DNA of 64,000 nt, taken from contig CAZWDL010000027.1 in NCBI GenBank assembly GCA_964632995.1, positions 1 to 64,000 of the forward strand, given 5' to 3'. A program made the translations under genes and the position numbers. The stretch is from CAZWDL01 sp964632995 (GTDB lineage Bacteria > Bacteroidota > Bacteroidia > Chitinophagales > Saprospiraceae). The notes beneath the pieces were generated by a model. The model was given only the letters and a program-made list of their open reading frames with translations. It was not told where the DNA came from and did not search any database. This document shows, in pieces, positions 52,838 to 60,500 of the stretch (its first letter is position 1; each line of letters begins with the position of its first letter).

Positions 52838-53902
52838 TCACAGAATCAGCATCGCGTCGCCGTAACTGAAGAAGCGATATTTTTCCTTGATCGCCTGCTG
52901 ATAAGCCTCCATGATCAAATCGTAGCCGCCAAAGGCGCAGACCATAATGAGCAAACTGGATTTGGGAAGATGAAAGTTGGTGATCATCGAATTGGCAATG
53001 CTGAATTCGTAGGGAGGATAGATGAATTTATTAGTCCAGCCCTCATCAGTTTTGAGCATGCGTTCCGCTGAAACGGCAGATTCGATGGCGCGCATAGTGG
53101 TGGTGCCTACCGCGCAGATGCGATGATCATTCGCTTTGGTCTGGTTGACTTTGTCGACGGCATCCTGCCGGATGCGGAAGTACTCGGCATCCATTTTGTG
53201 CTTGGAGAGATCTTCTACATCTATACTCCGGAAAGTTCCCAGACCGATATGTAAAGTCAGTTCGGCAAATTCCACTCCCTTGATTTCCAGGCGTTTCATT
53301 AGTTCGCGGCTGAAGTGCAGCCCTGCAGTGGGAGCCGCCACTGCACCAATCTCCTTTGCGAAGATGGTTTGATACCGTTCGCGGTCCAGTTCTTCGGCCG
53401 GCCGCTGCAATTGCTTGGGCAGCGGCGTATTTCCCAGTTGGTGTAACTCTTTCTGAAATTCCTCATCCGAACCGTCGTAGAGAAAGCGAATGGTACGCCC
53501 GCGGGAAGTCGTGTTATCCACAACCTCAGCCACCAGAACGTCGTGGTCATTTTCGTCGCTGAAATAAAGTTTGTTGCCTACCCTGATCTTACGGGCCGGA
53601 TCGACCAGTACATCCCACAGGCGGGACTCGCTGTTTAGTTCCCGCAGCAAAAATACCTCGATTTTAGCGCCGGTCTTTTCTTTACGGCCGTACAAACGAG
53701 CCGGGAAGACCTTGGTGTTGTTGAAGATCATGACATCTTCCTCATCGAAATATTCAATGATTTCTTTAAAGGTCCGATGCTCTATCTTTCCGCTATCGCG
53801 ATGGATGACCATCAGCCGCGATTCGTCCCGGTTTTCTTTCGGGTATTGCGCAATGAGTTTCTTGGGTAATTCAAAAGCAAATTGTGAGAGTTTGGTCCTC
53901 AT
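52838..53902 (-). CDS. queA: S-adenosylmethionine:tRNA ribosyltransferase-isomerase
   Basis: 354 residues, family length. It transfers the ribosyl group of SAM to 7-aminomethyl-7-deazaguanine in tRNA, forming epoxyqueuosine. Conserved stretches include LIAQYPKENRDESRLMV, the central PTAGLHFSRELM and the C-terminal NFHLPKSSLLIMVCAFGG. The start ATG is at 53902. A TATCTTTG -7 element sits 29 bases upstream. QueE, an earlier step in the pathway, is encoded at 15915-16553. Confidence 0.96.
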   Translation of the reverse strand: MRTKLSQFAFELPKKLIAQYPKENRDESRLMVIHRDSGKIEHRTFKEIIEYFDEEDVMIFNNTKVFPARLYGRKEKTGAKIEVFLLRELNSESRLWDVLVDPARKIRVGNKLYFSDENDHDVLVAEVVDNTTSRGRTIRFLYDGSDEEFQKELHQLGNTPLPKQLQRPAEELDRERYQTIFAKEIGAVAAPTAGLHFSRELMKRLEIKGVEFAELTLHIGLGTFRSIDVEDLSKHKMDAEYFRIRQDAVDKVNQTKANDHRICAVGTTTMRAIESAVSAERMLKTDEGWTNKFIYPPYEFSIANSMITNFHLPKSSLLIMVCAFGGYDLIMEAYQQAIKEKYRFFSYGDAMLIL

Positions 53903-53930
53903 TCCTCAGGTTTTTCGAAAAAATTGGATG

Positions 53931-53963
53931 CAAAGATAAAAATAATGTGATTCACGTGGGCAA
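53931..53963 (-). promoter_or_regulatory. Candidate promoter for queA
   Basis: Read on the minus strand: TTG (53963-53961), 22-base spacer, TATCTTTG (53938-53931). The -7 element is exact; the spacer is slightly long. Confidence 0.55.
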
Positions 53964-54020
53964 TATTGATGACTTTGCCGTAAGTTGATCCTGCTTGGAG
54001 CTTGTTTAAAATTCGTTTTG

Positions 54021-54200
54021 ATGCCGATAATGGTCAGATTTGGATTCTTGCGAAGTCCTTTTAAGCTTCGTAGCAAAAAAAAGTGGAAGCCTGTCTGGTA
54101 CATAGCCTGCCCCGTACACGCAGTGTCGGGGAATTGCCGGGATTGCAAAAATGGCATTTGCGGGCCGAAGGATGAAATTAAACACGCTCTTGAAAGGTGA
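54021..54200 (+). CDS. Possible small Cys-rich protein (uncertain)
   Basis: 59 codons from ATG 54021 (MPIMVRFGFLRSPFKLRSKK) to TGA at 54198-54200. The middle and end carry four cysteines in a C-x8-C-x2-C-x4-C pattern (WYIACPVHAVSGNCRDCKNG...), then a charged tail. It may be a genuine small basic metal-binding protein or chance sequence in the 712-base gap before the permease. No homologue is recognised. Codon use is not clearly coding. Confidence 0.25.
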   Translation: MPIMVRFGFLRSPFKLRSKKKWKPVWYIACPVHAVSGNCRDCKNGICGPKDEIKHALER

Positions 54201-54614
54201 ATATTCCTGTTTCTATCCGTTAGCAGAAAAATAGCTTTCGTTGATCGATTGAATTCGGCAACCCCACCGGTCTTTATTAAATTCACCCCTGTTTTATTTT
54301 TCGGTGTGTGGTACGGGACATTTTCTTCCGAATACTGTTTTAAGGAGCTGTCCCCCCGAATGTTGTAGCAGAAAGTCTCTTTTTTTGCCGTAAATACAAC
54401 CCCTCTTCCCAATGAATTGTTTGGCACAGACGCAATTGCATGCTACGGCTTATTTTGCGGAAGCTTCAAAAAGTTGTCGAATAGGGAAATTGTCCCGGCA
54501 GCAATGTATGTATTTGCTTTGCGGGAACCGGCAAACGGAGGCATTACTGATTTTACCCGGAAAGGCGCCGGACCTGCTCTTCGAGGCGCCGGCCCGAATA
54601 AAGGAAATGTGAAG
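54201..54614 (+). other. Upstream region of the permease, no gene seen
   Basis: A frame is open in phase with the permease from 54417 to 54614 but has no conserved content and no helpful start. It contains GGCGCCGG at two places (about 54564 and 54585). Probably leader and promoter DNA. Confidence 0.4.
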
Positions 54615-55865
54615 ATGGTTACCTTGTTAAAAATTATCGGTGAGAGTATTTCCCAGGCGCTACAGCAATTACGGGGCAGCAAACTGCGTAGCTTCCTGTC
54701 TCTTCTGGGTATTACGATTGGTATTTTCTGCATCATCGGCGTGCTGTCTGCCGTCGATTCTCTGGAAGATAATGTGCGGGGGAGCCTGGAAAAACTGGGT
54801 AACGATGTCATCTACGTACGAAAGTGGCCCTGGGCCGATGTCAGCGGTGATTGGTGGAAATACATCAGAAGACCCAATCCATCCCATGAGGATTACGAAA
54901 TGCTCAAAGAACGTGCTCGCCTCACCGAAGAGGTTTCTTACCATGTCGTTATCGGCTTTCGTACTCTTAAATACAAATCGAGTAGCGTCGATGGGGCTGT
55001 TTTAATCGGGATCACCCAGGAATTTGACAATATGTTCAACCTCGAGTTAGATGAGGGGCGGTTTCTGTCACCGGCGGAATACCGGTATGGCAGTAACAAA
55101 TTGGTACTGGGCTATACCGTGGCGGAGGAGTTATTCGGTTCGCTCAATCCCGTTGGCAAACAAGTGAAACTTCAGGGTAGAAACTACGAAGTTATCGGCG
55201 TCATCGAAAAATCCGGGAATGATTTGATCAATCCGCTTGACTTTGATAATACAATGATGGTTTCTTACCCCAATGCCCGGGGACTGGCGAACCTGAAAGC
55301 CAAGCAGATCTTCGACACCTCAATCAATATCCAGGCAAGAGACGGGATAGCCCTGCGTGAAGTCAAGGATGAAGTGCGCGGCATCCTGCGGGCTCACCGG
55401 CGCCTCAAACCCAAGGAAGAGGATAATTTCTCCCTGAATGAACTATCCATGGTGGCCTCCCTTTTTGATAATTTTTTCAGCGTTCTCAACCTCCTCGGTA
55501 TTATTATCGGATTGTTCGCCTTACTCGTCGGTGGGTTCAGCGTCGCCAACATCATGTTCGTATCCGTCAAAGAGAGAACCAGTATTATCGGAGTGAAGAA
55601 AGCCCTCGGCGCCAAGCGGTATGTCATCCTGCTCGAATTCCTGGTCGAAGCCATTATTCTCTGTCTCATCGGTGGCATTATGGGATTGTTGCTCGTTCAC
55701 GTCATCACGCTTATCCTCACGAATATCATCAATTTCGAGCTTTACCTCGATTTCGGAAACATCATTATCGGGATCACCTGTTCGGTGCTCATCGGGATTG
55801 TCTCCGGCCTCGTGCCGGCTATCCAGGGCGCCCGCATGGATCCGGTAGATGCTATGCGAAAGTAA
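54615..55865 (+). CDS. MacB/FtsX-type ABC transporter permease
   Basis: 416 residues from ATG 54615 (MVTLLKIIGESISQALQQLRGSKLRSFLSLLGITIGIFCI). Plan: one N-terminal membrane helix, a MacB-type periplasmic core domain (about 55-265), then three helices in the FtsX domain with the conserved motifs SVKERTSIIGVKKALGAKR and LGIIIGLFALLVGGFSVANIM. It belongs to the ABC export/mechanotransmission class that moves lipoproteins or signals from the inner membrane. No ATPase gene lies next to it. Cargo unknown. Confidence 0.9.
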   Translation: MVTLLKIIGESISQALQQLRGSKLRSFLSLLGITIGIFCIIGVLSAVDSLEDNVRGSLEKLGNDVIYVRKWPWADVSGDWWKYIRRPNPSHEDYEMLKERARLTEEVSYHVVIGFRTLKYKSSSVDGAVLIGITQEFDNMFNLELDEGRFLSPAEYRYGSNKLVLGYTVAEELFGSLNPVGKQVKLQGRNYEVIGVIEKSGNDLINPLDFDNTMMVSYPNARGLANLKAKQIFDTSINIQARDGIALREVKDEVRGILRAHRRLKPKEEDNFSLNELSMVASLFDNFFSVLNLLGIIIGLFALLVGGFSVANIMFVSVKERTSIIGVKKALGAKRYVILLEFLVEAIILCLIGGIMGLLLVHVITLILTNIINFELYLDFGNIIIGITCSVLIGIVSGLVPAIQGARMDPVDAMRK

Positions 55866-55866
55866 T

Positions 55867-55962
55867 ATTGTTGCGCCGGCGATCACCGGGGAACTCCGGG
55901 GCGAAGGCGGTCAGCAAAGCTAAAAATTCATTTTGACCGCCGAGAGATCCCGGCGCAACAAT
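55867..55962. repeat. 96-nt stem-loop right after the permease gene
   Basis: Outer arms ATTGTTGCGCCGG (55867-55879) and CCGGCGCAACAAT (55950-55962) are a perfect 13-bp pair; an inner pair GGCGGTCA (55906-55913) and TGACCGCC (55934-55941) extends it. It begins one base after the permease stop at 55863-55865. It is not followed by a T-run. The rest of the gap to 56462 shows no gene. Confidence 0.65.
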
Positions 55963-56433
55963 TCTGATCCTTTGCCATCCCTCCCGAAGCGCCGGAGCGC
56001 CGTTCCGTGGCGCCAGTCATAACTGGCTTTACCTTTCTGACCTGGACCATCTGAAAAACGATACCGGCCTTACCGAACTCAGCAACTCATAACCTTTTAT
56101 CACACCGCGGATCGGGGCATGTGAGAACCTGCAAACCGGCACCGGAAGTGGCCGGCAAGCTTTCAATCTCCAATCTTCAATTGCAGAAATTTAACCCACT
56201 CCGATAATAAATTGGAAAAATTAACATTTATATACTATCTCGCTAGACTTCATTGTTTAACTTTGAGGTTCTGAAGAGACTCGATTAGGATTTTTTTATT
56301 ATAAAAAAAAATTAAATATTAAGGCTTTGAAAGGCTCCTTTACCCCCCCTTTTGCGTCAGCCAAGAGGGAAGCAGTCTTTGGGATTTTAACCAAGAACAG
56401 CTAATTGCAGCTGGAATCGAAAATTAATTTTAC

Positions 56434-56441
56434 TAACTTTG
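56434..56441 (+). promoter_or_regulatory. Candidate -7 element TAACTTTG for the PorP/SprF gene
   Basis: Matches TAnnTTTG, 21 bases before the ATG at 56463. No TTTG at the expected -33 position. Confidence 0.5.
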
Positions 56442-56462
56442 CGCAGCTTAAAATCATATCCC

Positions 56463-57422
56463 ATGACCGGATTTCGCTTACTTCCGTTTCTTTTGTTGAC
56501 GACCTATTTTGTTCAGGCTCAGCAGCTTACCTTGTTTACACAATACCGGGAAAACACGACCCTGATCAATCCAGCTTCGCTGGAAGGTGATTATCTCGCT
56601 TTCGGACAAAACCTGACTGTGGGCGCTTCCTACCGGGCTCAGTGGACGGGGCTTTCCGGAGCTCCCCGCACCGCGTCGGTAAGAGCCACTTATCTCAATG
56701 TTGATTGGAGTGGCGTGACGCTCATGGCGGGTGGTCATATACTGAATGATCAAACCGGCCCTACCGGTTTTACCGGCATTTACGGGCGTCTGGCAGGAGT
56801 GCTGACCGATGATCCCGAGTTCGGAGGCTTGTCTGTCGGCCTTAGCGCCGGTATGGTCCAGTTCCGGGTCAACGCCGGCGATATCGTGCTCCGTGAGGAT
56901 GGAGATGTACTCGGCGCCGTGGATCAGGCCCAGTTTTTCCCCGATGTCGGTGTCGGAATATTCTTCTATCGCATGCTGGACGGCGGTGCATTTGATGGCG
57001 ATTACTTTTATGCCGGCGCGTCCATTCCGCAAGTGTTAGGTCTTGACTTTACCTTTCAAAATGAAGATGGAGATTTTCTCACGAGGCGGGTACGCCACTT
57101 TTACGGACAGCTGGGGATGTATAAATTCTTCGATAACGACAGTTTCCTGGAACCGTCAGTATGGGTGAAGTATACGCCCAATGCTCCGCTGAACGCCGAT
57201 TTTAACCTGCGCTACCAGCTCCCGACCAATTTATGGATAGGCACCGGTCTTTCAACTGCCGGAACTTATCACCTGGAAGCAGGGGTTCTGCTGGGGCAAA
57301 ATATCGGATTCGATAACACTATTCGCATCGGTTACGGATTCGATCATACTTTTAGTACGATCGGACCGGCGGCTGGCAGCACCCACGAGATCAACCTCGG
57401 ATTTTCTTTCTATACCTATTAA
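56463..57422 (+). CDS. PorP/SprF family type IX secretion outer-membrane protein
   Basis: 319 residues from ATG 56463 (MTGFRLLPFLLLTTYFVQAQQ); a TTG start eight codons earlier is less likely because the signal starts here. It has a cleavable signal peptide and then the PorP/SprF beta-barrel signature: LFTQYRENTTLINPASLEGDY, a series of alternating aromatic/glycine strands, and the C-terminal FSFYTY typical of outer-membrane barrels. SprF-like proteins help secrete or display a partner SprB-type adhesin. Here the next gene encodes a giant type B T9SS protein, a typical partner arrangement. Confidence 0.92.
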   Translation: MTGFRLLPFLLLTTYFVQAQQLTLFTQYRENTTLINPASLEGDYLAFGQNLTVGASYRAQWTGLSGAPRTASVRATYLNVDWSGVTLMAGGHILNDQTGPTGFTGIYGRLAGVLTDDPEFGGLSVGLSAGMVQFRVNAGDIVLREDGDVLGAVDQAQFFPDVGVGIFFYRMLDGGAFDGDYFYAGASIPQVLGLDFTFQNEDGDFLTRRVRHFYGQLGMYKFFDNDSFLEPSVWVKYTPNAPLNADFNLRYQLPTNLWIGTGLSTAGTYHLEAGVLLGQNIGFDNTIRIGYGFDHTFSTIGPAAGSTHEINLGFSFYTY

Positions 57423-57596
57423 TTTATTAGAATGGTTTGGCTTGGCCCCCCAGCCGCTGCAATATAGCAACCATCACATCAGAATGGTGGAGCACATAAC
57501 AAGCATGAGGGCGAGTTTAGGCCATGGGAAAAATAAGCTCTTTATCCCATGAAAGTTTTCACTACATCCGTACATCCCAAATTCGGAAGAGGTATC

Positions 57597-60500
57597 ATGA
57601 AAAAATTACTAGCGTTAATTGTATTTATCGTGGCTGTGAAAGTCACTGCCTTTGCGCAGCCAACCATTTCACTTCCCACTATTTCTCCCTGTACTACGGA
57701 TGACCCAAGCTTTTGCATGGATGTCACCGTGAAGGACTTTACGGATATCCTGTCGATGGAATTCTCTATCGCCTGGGATCCTTCGGTGATCCGGTTCGAC
57801 GAGGTGAGAAACTTCTCTCTGCCCGGCCTGAGCGTCGCCGATTTTGACGTGACCGACGCCGCCAACGGTATAATCACGCTCAAGTGGCGATTCAACGATT
57901 GCGGGCCGGGAGTAACAGGCGTTACACTTGATGATGACCAACGCATTTTTAGCCTTTGCTTTACTGCGTTGGGCGCTTACGGCGCTACCACCGCGGTGGA
58001 AATCACGAATATGCCGGTCGACATAAAAGTGACCAGGGTCAATGCCTGTCCTAATAATATCGGCCTGTTCCGCGAAAACGGACTGGTTTCTACCTGTGTA
58101 CGTCCTCTCGAACTGGTGGCTTCCGAAGAAGAGGGCAACGAAGGGGATCTGATCTGCGTCGATTTTGCCGTTAACGGCTTCGACAACCTGACGAGTATGC
58201 AGTTCTCCGTCAACTGGGATTCCGATATCCTGCAATTCGAGGACGTTATCGTCCTCGACAATCTGGTCAACCTATCGGAAAGCGGCTTTGGTAAACCGGG
58301 CGACTCGGCCGAGGTGCCGCCGGGCGCGTTGACCGTTTCCTGGAACTTCGTCGATCCCAGCAGCAATACCGGCATATCCCTGGAGGATGGGACCAATATA
58401 TTTCAGATCTGTTTCCGGGTGATCGGACCCTGTGAATCGGGTTCGGATATCACTTTCACTAGTTCTCCGACGCTGATTGAGGTGACCAATACCGTGGAGG
58501 AGGGCTTCGAATTGACCGTCACTTCTGATCCGGGGAGCATACAGGTAGGAGATTGTGACCCTACCGGCCTGCAGCTGATTGCCGATTGCGGCCCCCCGGT
58601 GGATATTAACGATGAGGTTTGCGTACGGGTGACTACGGCTAATTTCAATGATATTGAGGAGCTGGACTACCTCATGCAGTGGAACCCGAATATTCTGGAA
58701 TTTAAAGAGGTGAAGAATCCCAACGGCGGGGTTGTCGGTTTCGGGACCAATGACTTTCTGGAGGACAACGTCCAGAACGGGGTACTCGGAGTACAGTGGG
58801 AGACCGTTTCGCCGGGCCTCGGGCAGAGCCTTCCCGACGGCGCCTTACTCTACGAAGTATGTTTCACCGTTAAAGGACTCGGGGGAGATAGTCCCTTCCG
58901 CTTTCCGGCAACCCCGGCCCTCGTAAAAACGGGCAGTAGCCCCAATATCGGCATCGCGCCTTCCAACTGCGAGGTGCAGGTAAATCAACCCGAAGGCGTC
59001 ACCCTGGTCTTCGATAACGGAGAAGGATCGCCGGGCGATACCGTCTGTGTGGATGTTTCTGCTTCCAACTTTCAGGATATCCAGAGCATGCAATACTCAC
59101 TGGCCTGGGATACCGCACACGTCACTTTCCTGGAGGTTCAGAACCTGACCCTGCCGGAAGCTGGTTTGGATGACTTCGGGCTGTCCGGAATTAACGGCGG
59201 AAGCCTGACCTTCAACTGGCAGCCTTCGCAGTCCTACACGCTTGACGAAGGGGAACGCATCATGACCTTGTGCTATGTCGTGACGGGCACTCCCAAAGAA
59301 TGCCAGTTTGTTGAGATCATCGATCTTCCTTTGGAGTCGGAAGCTATCAGCGCTTCCTCCAACGGTAATAACGTCGGTCTGGCCGGACAGGGCGGTGAGA
59401 TCTGTGTGCTGAATCCCGACGGCTATTCTCTGATTATCGGCCAGGAAGAAGGATTCCTCGGCGATACGGTCTGTATACCCTTTACAGTAGCCGATTTCCA
59501 GGGAATCACCTCTACTGGATTTACCGCCACCTGGAATCCCGCTGCCCTCAATTACCTGGAACTGAATACGACCGGCGCCCTGCCGCTGGATCCGAACCTA
59601 AATTTTGGAACGGGCTCAGTTGATGTGGGCTTGCTTTCATTCAACTTTGAAGACGCAGCCGGCGTGGATCTTGCAGACAGCACCGTAATCTTCGAGATAT
59701 GTTACCTCTTGCTCGGACCGAAAAACGAATGCCACGAGATCACGCTCACCAATGACCAGGCGGTGAATACCCTGGACGGAGAAGGCAGTATACAGCTCGA
59801 ACCCGGCGCTGTATGTATCAAAGATCAGTTCATCATTGAGAACGTGGCGATCAAGCCCGTTTCCTGCCCCGGTGGTAAAGACGGTGAAATAGAACTGACT
59901 GTATCGGGCGGAACAGGAACGATTTTCTACAACTGGGGCTCCGACCCTATCCAGTTTACAAACCGGGCTCGCAATCTACCGGTCGGACAGGTGACCGTAA
60001 CCATTTTCGATTCTAATAACCCGCCGTTGATTCAGCGCGATACCTTCCAAATACCCTTGACCGACAACCTGCCCGTGGCCGACGCCGGTATGGATATGGA
60101 AGCTCCCTGCCGGGAAGATGGCCAACCGCTGGATATTTTTCTGCTCGACGGTAAGGGCAGTGAAGGCCCGGAATACTCCTATCGCTGGTCTACCGAAGGT
60201 GGAACCCTGCCGGGAGACCGCGATGCGTTGATTTCGGTAGGACAAGGCCCCGGTCTGTATATCCTGACCGTAAGGAATGATGAAACTTTCTGCTCGACCT
60301 CCGATACCATTCAGGTGTCCGAACCTACCGTGCCCGTTTCCGATGCTGGTCAGGATTTTAGCTTCGATTGCAGCATGGATACCCTGCAGCTCAACGGATC
60401 GGGCTCCACGATGGCCGATTCGGTGGCCTACGCCTGGACTGCCCTGGACGGGGGGGAGATCGTACCGGGAGAAGATTCCCTGATCTCTCCAAGCATCACC

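Noticed and set aside
53906..54427. 173-codon minus-strand frame before queA
   Set aside because: It covers the queA promoter region and the palindrome-poor gap; composition is not coding and no motif is visible.
54417..54614. Extension of the permease upstream in the same frame
   Set aside because: No membrane signal or family sequence; the ATG at 54615 gives the expected MacB-type N-terminus.
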